Shown: positions 1 through 7,979 of the stretch, piece by piece | How the letters are laid out: every line of letters starts with the position of its first letter | How positions within the stretch are numbered: position 1 is the stretch's first letter | Program-made: the position numbers and the translations under genes | Notes under the pieces: generated by a model | Told to the model about the DNA's origin: nothing | Databases searched by the model: none | Seen by the model: only the letters and a program-made list of their open reading frames with translations | DNA from: Pirellulaceae bacterium | GTDB taxonomy: Bacteria > Planctomycetota > Planctomycetia > Pirellulales > Pirellulaceae | NCBI GenBank assembly: GCA_029243025.1 | Contig: JAQWSU010000045.1 | Coordinates: forward strand, 806,001 to 870,000 | Reading direction: 5' to 3' | DNA: 64,000 nt

Positions 1-187
1 TGCACGCTGGAAAAACCCTCAGCCGAAACGATATCTGCCAGGAAATCCACGGCATGAAATACGACGGACTCGATCGATCGATCTGCGTATTTCTCGACTA
101 AGAAAGAAAATCGGAGATGACCCGGCCCACCCACGTCGCATCAAATCGGTTCGAGGTGTCGGCTACATCCTCTCGGTGGAAAAATGA
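1..187 (+). pseudogene. OmpR-type response regulator, C-terminal end, frameshifted
   Basis: This is the last part of the winged-helix output domain of an OmpR/RstA-type response regulator; the receiver domain lies beyond the left edge. The frame of base 3 reads HAGKTLSRNDICQEIHG, then LDRSICVFLD and a stop at 99-101. The frame of base 95 continues the family pattern, RLRKKIGDDPAHPRR and VRGVGYILSVEK, to a stop at 185-187. Adding one CGAT unit to the (CGAT)3 run at 71-82 gives LDRSIDLRISRLRKK, the usual family sequence, so exactly four bases are missing. The natural stop overlaps the kinase ATG (ATGA, 184-187), as in coupled two-component operons. It is either a repeat-slippage mutation, a phase-variable off state, or an assembly error. 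Confidence 0.85.
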
Positions 188-1830
188 CAAGACTGTTTGT
201 TAAATTCTATTTGGGTGTTTTGGTCGTACTCTTCTTGGCCTGGTACATCTACGGTCAGGTCTATCGAGAACGCGCTGGTAAAGAACTGGCAAGAGTTGCT
301 GAAGAAGCCATGGGTGGTGGCGTGCGTTTGGTCGCTGAAACGTTAAGCGGTGTGCCGGCCGAACAACAAAAGGAAGTGTTGAATAAATTACAAGAGAATT
401 TCGATTACCCTGTCAAATTGCTCAAGACCGACGAATTGGATGCGTCAATCCAAAATCGTCTGGCCATCCCTAAAACGGTTGTTTATGGGATAGAATCCAA
501 CTCGATATATACGGCTTTATCGAATCAGCAAATCGTCGTCTGCCTCGGACCTCTCCCGAACTACGATTTGTACGAAATCGAAAATACGTTTGAAGGCTGG
601 ATGTCGTTAATCGTTGACCAACTCGAAGAGAACAAGGATCAACCAACGGAGGAAGTATTAGCCAAGTTAAGAACAGAATATGATTTTCCGATCAGTATTG
701 TCGCAAATCAAAGCTTACCCGAATGGCCCCGATTCCGCCTCGAGGAAGGAGGGGATGACAATGAAACTGTTTTTTATGGCGACCCCAATACTGATGAATG
801 GTTTGTGGTGACACCATTGCAGAACAAGGATCAGCTTTTGCGAATTGGCCCCTTGCCAAATTTCAAACGCACCGATCAGAGAGCAGCCACGACGACTCTG
901 ACGCTTGTCCTGCTGCCAGCCGCTGTAGCCATCTTGCTGCTGCTCCGACCCGTGGCACAACAACTGCGTCACATTGAGCATGCAGCTAACGCAATCACAA
1001 ACGGCAACTTGGGCGCCCGAGTTAACGAACAGCGTGTTTCTTCGGCAAAACCGCTTGCCCAAGCATTCAACGCAATGGCAGATCGAACTCAAACGATGCT
1101 GCGAACGCAACGTGAATTGCTGCAAGCTGTTTCACACGAATTGCGAACCCCACTCGCTCGTATCCGTTTTGCCATCGATCTGATCGAATCCGCAAAGAGC
1201 GAGACCGAGCGACGCCAACGTCTCGAGTCGCTCGATACGGCAACCGAAGAACTTGACGCGTTGGTGGGTGAGTTACTGAGTTATGTTCGCATGGAAACAA
1301 CTGACGTAGGGTTGGAATACGAATTCGTTGACGTGCACAACGTCGCAAGCCTCTTGATCAACAAGTACTCCACGTTGCATCCAAATATTGACATTTCTGA
1401 AGTAGGTGAAAACGCGAACCGTGATCTGATAATTTCGGTTGATCGGCGAGGATTCCAACGCGTCTTGGAAAATCTACTCGGTAACGCAACGCGTTTTGCC
1501 GAGCAGAAGGTAACCATTTGCTTTTCTACGACTGGGACATCATTATTTGTCGACGTTCATGACGATGGGTGCGGAATCAACGAGGAAGATCGCGAACGAG
1601 TGCTGCAACCGTTTGTGCGGATTAACGAGCAACCCAACGACAATCGGAATGGGGTAGGTCTCGGCTTGGCTTTGGTCCAAAGGATCATGAACCAGCACAG
1701 CGGATCACTTGAAATCCTCGCGAGCCCGTTGGGCGGTTGTCAAGTCCGCACCACCTGGCCCACTTCAAGCAGACCCAACTCCAGCAGACCCACCTCAAAA
1801 ACGGAACAAGAAACTCAATCAACTCGTTGA
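184..1830 (+). CDS. Sensor histidine kinase (RstB/EnvZ type)
   Basis: This is a membrane sensor kinase, the partner of the regulator immediately upstream. Residues about 5-25 form the first membrane segment, followed by a long extracytoplasmic sensor region to about 235. The second membrane segment (LTLVLLPAAVAILLLL) leads into a HAMP linker (about 256-310). The HisKA box VSHELRTPLARIRFA puts the phosphorylated His near residue 318. The ATPase domain shows an N box (NLLGNATRF, about 430), DDGCGI and the G box GVGLGLALV (about 490). The last 25 residues are Ser/Thr/Pro/Asn-rich and look unstructured. The start overlaps the regulator stop, so translation is probably coupled and could fall when the regulator is out of frame. 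The signal sensed is not visible. Confidence 0.93.
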   Translation: MTRLFVKFYLGVLVVLFLAWYIYGQVYRERAGKELARVAEEAMGGGVRLVAETLSGVPAEQQKEVLNKLQENFDYPVKLLKTDELDASIQNRLAIPKTVVYGIESNSIYTALSNQQIVVCLGPLPNYDLYEIENTFEGWMSLIVDQLEENKDQPTEEVLAKLRTEYDFPISIVANQSLPEWPRFRLEEGGDDNETVFYGDPNTDEWFVVTPLQNKDQLLRIGPLPNFKRTDQRAATTTLTLVLLPAAVAILLLLRPVAQQLRHIEHAANAITNGNLGARVNEQRVSSAKPLAQAFNAMADRTQTMLRTQRELLQAVSHELRTPLARIRFAIDLIESAKSETERRQRLESLDTATEELDALVGELLSYVRMETTDVGLEYEFVDVHNVASLLINKYSTLHPNIDISEVGENANRDLIISVDRRGFQRVLENLLGNATRFAEQKVTICFSTTGTSLFVDVHDDGCGINEEDRERVLQPFVRINEQPNDNRNGVGLGLALVQRIMNQHSGSLEILASPLGGCQVRTTWPTSSRPNSSRPTSKTEQETQSTR

Positions 1831-1875
1831 TATAATGTCGACTCATTTGATTGGCATTTACGAGGACAGGTTTAC

Positions 1876-3558
1876 ATGACGTTTCCAGACCGACGGTACA
1901 TCTTGGTGATGATCATTAGCTTGATAAGCTCAAGCCAGATCGCCGCCGATCCCAACCCAGCCCCTCAGTACAAAGTCGAAGTGCACGACTTTATCATTTA
2001 TGGTGGCTCGAGCGCAGCAGTGATCGCAGCAGTGCAGGCGGCTAAGATGGGAAAAACCGTTGCCGTCGTCTGCCCAGACAAGCAGTTAGGAGGACTCACT
2101 TCTGGGGGACTTGGCTGGACCGACACGGGAAACAAGTCGGTGATTGGCGGTCTGGCGCGCGAATTCTACCACCGAGTCTGGCAACATTATCAGCAAGATA
2201 GCGCTTGGGAATGGCAAACTCGTGATGAGTATGGCAATCGAGGCCAGGGAACACCCGCGATCGACAAAAAACAACGCACCATGTGGATCTTCGAGCCTCA
2301 TGTCGCAGAACAGGTTTTTGAAGAGCTCATCCAGGAACACAATATCCCCGTCTATCGAGACGAATGGCTAGATCGTGAACAGGGAGTTCACACAAAAGGA
2401 AACCGCATTCGCACCATCAAAATGCTCAGCGGCCGTCAGTTTCAAGGGCGCGTGTTCATTGATGCGACTTATGAAGGCGACTTAATGGCGGCGGCTGGTG
2501 TGAACTACCACGTGGGTCGCGAATCAAAGCAGACCTATGGCGAACGATGGAATGGAATCCAAACAGGTGTCTTGCATCACGGACATCACTTTGGTGCCGT
2601 TGACAAACAGATCAGTCCGTTCGTACGTCCTGGCGACCCTAACAGTGGATTGTTACCCCGCATTAGCTCTGATCCACCGGGTGAGTATGGCGAGGGTGAC
2701 CGCCGAATCCAAGCCTACTGTTTTCGCACTTGCTTGACCAACCATCCGGAAAACCGCGTACCATTCGCGAAGCCGAAAAACTATGACCCAACCCAATACG
2801 AACTACTGGTGAGAATCTACAACGCTGGGTGGCGAGAGACGTTTATGAAATTCGATTCCATTCCAAATCGCAAGACAGACACCAACAACCATGGCCCAAT
2901 GAGTTCAGACAACATCGGTTTCAATTACGACTACCCAGAAGCTTCGTATGAACGCAGACGGGCCATACGAGATGAACATGAAACCTATCAACGGGGTTGG
3001 TATTATTTCATCGCTAACGACCCACGTGTACCAGCGAAGGTGAGAGCGAAAATGCAGACCTGGGGTTTAGCAAAAGACGAATTCCAGAAAACGGACCATT
3101 GGCCTCATCAAATGTACATTCGCGAAGCACGGCGGATGATCGGCCCTTTCGTCATGACCGAGCATGAAGTATTGAACCTTCGTCCCACACCCCAATCCGT
3201 CGGTATGGGATCCTACACGCTCGATTCACACAATGTGCAAAGGTATGTGACTCCCGATGGCTACGTTCAAAACGAAGGTGACATCGGCGTGAAGACAAAT
3301 GGACCTTATCAAATCGCTTACCAATCACTCATCCCGAAACCAGATCAATGCGACAATCTGCTCGTCCCGATTTGCCTCTCCAGCTCGCATATCGCCTTTG
3401 GCTCCATCCGCATGGAGCCAGTTTTCATGATCCTGGGACAATCAGCAGCGACCGCCGGCGCACTGGCGATCGATCAGGATATCAGTCTGAGTGAACTACC
3501 CTATCAACAGCTTCGCAAGGTTTTAATTGCCGATCGCCAAATTCTCGACCAACCCTAG
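1876..3558 (+). CDS. Secreted FAD-dependent oxidoreductase
   Basis: A 560-residue exported flavoprotein of the FAD_oxidored type. Residues 1-24 look like a signal peptide ending SSSQIAA. The dinucleotide-binding region starts near residue 38 with FIIYGGSSAAVIAAVQAAK, a variant of GxGxxG, followed by LGGLTSGGLGWTDTG. The C-terminal FAD segment VFMILGQSAATAGALAID is typical of planctomycete members. GAGGA at 1862-1866 is a well-placed ribosome site, and TATAAT at 1831-1836 could be a -10 box. The sialidase-like gene follows by about 30 bases, so the two probably form an operon acting on an extracytoplasmic carbohydrate. The substrate cannot be read from the sequence. Confidence 0.85.
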   Translation: MTFPDRRYILVMIISLISSSQIAADPNPAPQYKVEVHDFIIYGGSSAAVIAAVQAAKMGKTVAVVCPDKQLGGLTSGGLGWTDTGNKSVIGGLAREFYHRVWQHYQQDSAWEWQTRDEYGNRGQGTPAIDKKQRTMWIFEPHVAEQVFEELIQEHNIPVYRDEWLDREQGVHTKGNRIRTIKMLSGRQFQGRVFIDATYEGDLMAAAGVNYHVGRESKQTYGERWNGIQTGVLHHGHHFGAVDKQISPFVRPGDPNSGLLPRISSDPPGEYGEGDRRIQAYCFRTCLTNHPENRVPFAKPKNYDPTQYELLVRIYNAGWRETFMKFDSIPNRKTDTNNHGPMSSDNIGFNYDYPEASYERRRAIRDEHETYQRGWYYFIANDPRVPAKVRAKMQTWGLAKDEFQKTDHWPHQMYIREARRMIGPFVMTEHEVLNLRPTPQSVGMGSYTLDSHNVQRYVTPDGYVQNEGDIGVKTNGPYQIAYQSLIPKPDQCDNLLVPICLSSSHIAFGSIRMEPVFMILGQSAATAGALAIDQDISLSELPYQQLRKVLIADRQILDQP

Positions 3559-3590
3559 ATGCAACGATGCTCGACCACCTGGAGCGATTC

Positions 3591-4745
3591 ATGATCCGAC
3601 CCCTTACTTGGCTCATCCTTTTCATCATGATGCTCACGGCACCCGTCTCGCTTAGTGCGAGCACTGGTCCCACAGTTGAAAGACACGTTGTTGTTTTTGG
3701 CGCAGCGGAACAATTCGCGGGCTGGCCCGCCAATCATGGCATTTGGAACTGGGGCAACGAAATCCTGGTTGGCTTCAGCATCGGCATCCACAAGAAATTG
3801 GGCGAAAAACGTCACAACATTGATCGCGACTTGCCCGAGGAGCACGTTCTGGCACGTAGCCTTGATGGGGGACAAAGTTGGCAAGTCGAATTTCCCTCCC
3901 AAAAAAGCATGTTGATCAACCAAGGTGGAATGCGACACGGCATCACCGACCCCAAACACAAAGAAACGCTTCCTCAACCGATCACGAAAAAAATCAACTT
4001 CGGTCACCCCGATTTTTGCATGACGATGCGTTTCCAGCAGGTGCACGGCGGTCAGTCTCGTTTGTACTACTCGTATGATCGAGGGCACAACTGGCAAGGT
4101 CCGTATGCGATTCCTACTTTAGGACAGCCAGCCATCATGGCTCGCACCGACTACATCATTAATGGCCCGGAGGACTGTCATTTCTTCCTAACAGCATCCA
4201 AGCAGAACAAAAAAGAAGGCCGTATTATCTGCGCACGCACGCGTGATGCTGGAATCAGTTGGCAACTTGTCGGCCAAGTTGGTCCTGAGCCGCACGGTTT
4301 TTCCATCATGCCCGCAACCGCACGGCTCAGCACAAACCGACTTGTGATGGCAACACGTCGCCGAGAAGGCCAGGGGCAACCACGCCGTCGTTGGATTGAC
4401 TTTTGGGAATCGAATGACAATGGGTCTAATTGGCGTTACATCAACGACGCGGTTGCTGACGTCGGTGAAGGGAACCCACCCGCTTTGACACGACTCCGAG
4501 ATGGAAGATTGTGTTTGACCTACGGTGATCGCAAACCGCCTTATGCGATGCGCACTCGGCTCAGCAAAGACGGCGGCCAAACCTGGGGTCAAGCATTCAC
4601 CTTGAGAACGCATGGTGCCGGACAAGATATGGGCTACGCACGCACCGTGCAGCGGCCTGATGGAAAACTGGTCACTCTCTATTACTTCTATACCGCCGAT
4701 AACATCTATCGACGAGTGATTGCCACGATCTGGGACGCAGGCTGA
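3591..4745 (+). CDS. Secreted sialidase-like (Asp-box/BNR) protein
   Basis: A 384-residue protein with an N-terminal signal peptide (MIRPLTWLILFIMMLTAPVS) and a six-bladed-propeller sialidase-like fold. Five Asp-box motifs (S-x-D-x-G-x-x-W or variants) are visible: SLDGGQSW, SYDRGHNW, RTRDAGISW, SNDNGSNW and SKDGGQTW. The start at 3591 is chosen over the earlier ATG at 3567 because GGAG at 3581-3584 is correctly spaced and the signal peptide then begins cleanly. The family includes exo-sialidases and many propellers of unknown substrate. The full catalytic set of a true neuraminidase was not confirmed. It probably works with the oxidoreductase immediately upstream. Confidence 0.82.
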   Translation: MIRPLTWLILFIMMLTAPVSLSASTGPTVERHVVVFGAAEQFAGWPANHGIWNWGNEILVGFSIGIHKKLGEKRHNIDRDLPEEHVLARSLDGGQSWQVEFPSQKSMLINQGGMRHGITDPKHKETLPQPITKKINFGHPDFCMTMRFQQVHGGQSRLYYSYDRGHNWQGPYAIPTLGQPAIMARTDYIINGPEDCHFFLTASKQNKKEGRIICARTRDAGISWQLVGQVGPEPHGFSIMPATARLSTNRLVMATRRREGQGQPRRRWIDFWESNDNGSNWRYINDAVADVGEGNPPALTRLRDGRLCLTYGDRKPPYAMRTRLSKDGGQTWGQAFTLRTHGAGQDMGYARTVQRPDGKLVTLYYFYTADNIYRRVIATIWDAG

Positions 4746-4949
4746 CCCGAATCGGCGAACCCCAGTCGCTTGATCTTCCATCTTTCGGGGGTTCTGCTTC
4801 CCAAAGCTCTCGGCTCTTGTCAGAATTGCAACCTCGAGGGTCGTCCATTCTGGTCATTCGAAAGACCATCCGGCAGACTTGCCAGAGACATACCACTCAC
4901 ACAGCGTTTTCGTGTTTTGGCTAACCATTTTTCAATTCGGTTGGATTTC

Positions 4950-6221
4950 ATGCATTTTTTCCGCAAATTGGCCAGCTTGTTTACGGTGGTCTACAGGCCA
5001 CAGCCTGATGACAAATCATTTCTTGAGCGGTCTCAAAAACAAAGCCGTGAGGGCTTGACCGTCACCTTAGCAGTGATGAGCGATCGCGAGAGCAAACGTT
5101 TTTTTGGCACATCGCTGGCTCGACGTGGACTGCAATCGCTCTGGATGGATTGCGAGAATGACACGTCAGATCCACATCGTTTAGATTTCTACAGTGTCGA
5201 CCCCACCTATTACACACCTCTGGAAGCCGCCCATGTGTGCCATTATTCGATTGGAAAACGGCTCCTGAGTTTTGGCTTGCTGGCGTGGCTATTCCTGCTA
5301 TTACTCCCGCTGCTGCCCTTTAAGTTAGCGGGAGCCAAATCGGCAAATCGCCGCATGAACGAACTGTTTAAGCAGCAGAGTTTTCGCTTTGGACCAATCG
5401 CTCCCGGCAGTCGCAGGTCCGGCGTTGTGTTTACTGCTCTTGATGAAGGAGCAAAAAATGTCGACTTGAAGCTGCTTACCCACAATGATGTGAAGGAGTT
5501 TAATTTCTCCTTTGAAATACCCGGATTGGCCATTCGCGATACGCTGGTAGTCGACGGACATGAGAAGCTTCGTGAGATCAGTGAAGAAGACCTGAAGACC
5601 TGGATCAATCAATTCGCACGATGCACGTCGAACAAATTGGGCAACAAGGAAGGTGACCCACTCAACCTCGTCGTTGTGGGTGATCGAATCACCATTCGAC
5701 AATGCTTCGGTGGAAGATGGGACGAGGCCGAGTCAATCACTTTCGCCACCTGCCTGAAAACGGGTCGTGCCTTTTTGTTCGATGCAGAGTATCGCTACTC
5801 GCCCGTAAGTTCGCTCTACATCGACGGAAAAATGCAGGATCTTGCCCTGCAAAAAGCACGCTCAAGCATTAATGAACGTATTCACTTGCGACTCTGGCCC
5901 ACGCCTCTGGCAGTCAATCAGCAACCGGTTTGGATCGGCCAAATCAGTCGAGACATCGGTGTCCGATTCACTCCCAAAACCTGGAACCTGACGACGCACC
6001 GCATCGATCCGAATATCGACGAAGCTCGTGACTACGTCACGGATTTCCTGATCGCCGCAAAGCGAGTCTCTCGATATGGATACACAGAGGGAGTCGAGCC
6101 TGCGACCGCTGAGCAGCCGCGACATAACTTGACGGGTGACCCATATTTCACGGACGGAAATCGAGTTCTGCTAATGCTGTCTTCCCGAAGCACTGCTCCT
6201 ACTTACCTGCCTTGGAGCTAG
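4950..6221 (+). CDS. LssY C-terminal domain membrane protein
   Basis: A protein of about 423 residues. A short N-terminal part carries RRGLQSLWMDCEN, a strong membrane segment (LLAWLFLLLLPLLPFKLAG, about residues 105-125) precedes a middle domain, and the C-terminal third resembles LssY_C: VWIGQISRDIGVRF, HRIDPNIDEARDYV and PRHNLTGDPYFTDGNRVLL. In other bacteria this domain is often joined to a PAP2 phosphatase; here it stands alone. An upstream in-frame codon at 4770 would add 60 residues without export features, so the ATG at 4950 is preferred, although its ribosome site is weak. The biochemical role of the domain is not established. Confidence 0.68.
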   Translation: MHFFRKLASLFTVVYRPQPDDKSFLERSQKQSREGLTVTLAVMSDRESKRFFGTSLARRGLQSLWMDCENDTSDPHRLDFYSVDPTYYTPLEAAHVCHYSIGKRLLSFGLLAWLFLLLLPLLPFKLAGAKSANRRMNELFKQQSFRFGPIAPGSRRSGVVFTALDEGAKNVDLKLLTHNDVKEFNFSFEIPGLAIRDTLVVDGHEKLREISEEDLKTWINQFARCTSNKLGNKEGDPLNLVVVGDRITIRQCFGGRWDEAESITFATCLKTGRAFLFDAEYRYSPVSSLYIDGKMQDLALQKARSSINERIHLRLWPTPLAVNQQPVWIGQISRDIGVRFTPKTWNLTTHRIDPNIDEARDYVTDFLIAAKRVSRYGYTEGVEPATAEQPRHNLTGDPYFTDGNRVLLMLSSRSTAPTYLPWS

Positions 6222-6532
6222 GCCGTACGCCGGTCACACACGTGATCAGCAGTGAAGCAGAGATCATCGACTGGCAAACGGTTCAAACAAAGCCGGCTTT
6301 TACCCAATTCGCCATGGATCGCAGATTCGGTGGAACATCGATATTCAATGTTCGATCCACGATGGAACATCTTGAAGTCAGGCCAGTAAAGCTGTGGCGA
6401 CAGCCGACCGCGCAACACCGGCCCCTCGGTTACTCGGGACCGGCATTTTCTTTTTCACAACCATGGCTGTCGTCGATCATCGAAATCGGTACGGCTGACA
6501 ACCATGTTGTGGCTAACGATCAGAGGACACCC
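6222..6532. other. Intergenic region between convergent genes
   Basis: 311 bases between the LssY-domain gene and the peroxiredoxin gene. It contains the hairpin with a T-rich tail at 6418-6455 and an imperfect dyad (GAACAT about 6332, ATGTTC about 6350). An open frame at 6212-6544 has no recognisable content and is not called. Nothing else seen. Confidence 0.5.
6418..6455 (+). terminator. Probable intrinsic terminator after the LssY-domain gene
   Basis: CCGG plus CCC on the left arm (6418-6425) pair with GGG plus CCGG on the right arm (6436-6443) with one mismatch, and a T-rich tract (ATTTTCTTTTTC) follows on the plus strand. It lies about 200 bases after the stop of the plus-strand gene. 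Confidence 0.5.
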
Positions 6533-7145
6533 TTAGCCGTTTAAAGCTTCGTGAACTTTCCCAACCATCTTTTCCGAGGGTTTGAGCGTCTTGTCCCCTT
6601 TGTCCTTCCATTTAGCAGGACAGCCTTCGTCAGATTTTTTCGACAAGTACACGTTCGCTTTGAACTTCCGTAACATCTCGTCGATGTTTCGGCCCATGTT
6701 GTAAAACTTGACTTCTGAATTCATCAACTTGCCTTCGGGACTGATGATGAAGGTACCACGCAGGGAAAGTCCGGTGCCTTCGTCATACACGCCAAACATC
6801 CGAGCAAGTTTTCCTGTCGGGTCGGAGCCCATCGGATACTTCACATCCGCCAACTCACCTTCAGCGTTTTTCCAAGCGAGATGAACAAACTTCGTGTCAC
6901 AGCTAACTGTGATGACTTCGCATCCCATTCGCTTAAAACGGTCGTACTGCTCTGCCAGAGCAGCAAACTCGGTCGCTCAGACAAAGGTGAAGTCGGCTGG
7001 ATAAAAGAACAAAATACTCCAACTTACCTTGTTCTTTTAAATCGCTCAAACTGATCGAGCCAAAATCCTCGGGCACCGGATCGTAGGTATCGAGCGTAAA
7101 ATCGGGGACTTCGCCCCCGACCGGAATCGCTCGAACTTCACTCAT
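6533..7145 (-). pseudogene. ahpC: AhpC-type 2-Cys peroxiredoxin, frameshifted, TGA at peroxidatic Cys
   Basis: The gene would encode about 203 residues of an AhpC/Prx1-type peroxidase that reduces H2O2 and alkyl hydroperoxides. It starts MSEVRAIPVGGEVPDFTLD and ends with the resolving-Cys segment DEGCPAKWKDKG. Two lesions lie close together. At 7021-7022 one extra base (AAGTTGG on the minus strand where AAGTGG fits GKWSILFFYPADF) shifts the frame. Then TGA at 6977-6979 stands where the peroxidatic Cys codon is expected, giving DFTFV-TGA-ATEFAALAEQY. Everything after is intact. A perfect hairpin follows the TGA. It is either a decaying pseudogene, or a selenocysteine peroxiredoxin with a sequencing error upstream. 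Family assignment is sure; state is not. Confidence 0.85.
6947..6979 (-). other. In-frame TGA followed by SECIS-like hairpin
   Basis: On the minus strand the TGA (6979-6977) is followed after 13 bases by CTGCTCT-GGC-AGAGCAG, a perfect 7-bp stem with a three-base loop beginning with G; a G-T and a T-A pair can extend it. Loop size, stem length, about 20 bases from TGA to loop, and G at the loop start all fit the general description of bacterial SECIS elements. The same bases encode the conserved AALAEQ stretch, so the pairing could be accidental. Confidence 0.4.
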
Positions 7146-7376
7146 TTTGGTTCCCCATGTATCGCACTAGGTGGACGATTGATTATTCTCCAAACCCGCA
7201 TGGTTCAACAAACGCTCATGTTTTCAAGCGGTGGACCGACGGCCAATCGAATAAACTGCATACCCTGGCCTCGCCCAGGTCGACGGTGTCGGGTTCAGTA
7301 AATACCGGAGCCAGCCTGACAGGCGAACAGAAATCGCGAACTGACAGCAATCCGCGAGGTTTTGGAGAATCAAAAT

Positions 7377-7673
7377 ATGGCTTCCCATTTCCGCTGGTCC
7401 GCGGAAGAACTGCGACTCCAGCTGAGGATCAGCCCCCGAGCTTCTCGCGACCAAGTTGGCTCTCTGATGGGTGAACGACTCAAGATTGCAATCACGGCTC
7501 CACCTGTCGATGGCAAAGCGAACCAGCATTTGCAACAATTTCTCGCCAAGCAATTTGGGATTTCACGGTCCCAAGTGTCGATTGAAAGCGGCCTCTCGAG
7601 CCGAGACAAAACAGTTTGCATTCGGAGTCCTGCTCGCCTGCCCCCACCGTTCCTTGTCACCAAAACCTCGTAG
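7377..7673 (+). CDS. DUF167 (YggU-family) protein
   Basis: A 98-residue small cytoplasmic protein of the DUF167/YggU family. The signature is visible: LRISPRASRDQVGS, LKIAITAPPVDGKANQ, QFLAKQFGISRSQVSIESG and SSRDKTV. The start at 7377 has GGAG at 7365-7368; an in-frame TTG at 7362 overlaps that site and is rejected. The family is widespread, folds as a small alpha/beta domain and has no agreed biochemical function. The C-terminal RSPARLPPPFLVTKTS is longer than usual. It stands alone, divergent from the peroxiredoxin. Confidence 0.82.
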   Translation: MASHFRWSAEELRLQLRISPRASRDQVGSLMGERLKIAITAPPVDGKANQHLQQFLAKQFGISRSQVSIESGLSSRDKTVCIRSPARLPPPFLVTKTS

Positions 7674-7979
7674 TTGGGCCCTCTGCCGAAATCGGCTGAC
7701 GGGCCCCGACTGGTCAGGGACCTGATTCAGTTTGCGGATTTTAGCGTTTACTGGGGCGATCATTTCAAACGGGAAGGCTCAATCTGAGTCATTTTCCCAT
7801 CCCCTCCCATCCGAAGCGCGTTAAGATAGAAGTTGACGACGTGCCAAGATTTGATCGGGATTCTAGATTCGACCCACCTCTGCACCACAACGAATCCCCT
7901 CACAAATAAGACGTGGCTCTTGGATTCAAGCGACCATTCGGTTGCTCCAGTGTCAGGCAAAGCACGTTGAGGTCAGCCG
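7674..7979. other. Intergenic region with strong hairpin
   Basis: 306 bases. Three bases after the DUF167 stop lies a compound hairpin: GGGCCC (7676-7681) pairs with GGGCCC (7701-7706) around an inner GCCG-AAAT-CGGC stem (7685-7696). No T tract follows, so it is not a textbook terminator, but its position suggests transcript-end processing. GAGGT at 7969-7973 is the ribosome site of the next gene. Nothing else seen. Confidence 0.5.

Noticed and set aside
6212-6544. Open frame of 110 codons after the LssY-domain gene
   Set aside because: Overlaps the LssY stop and a terminator-like hairpin, has no family pattern and no ribosome site.
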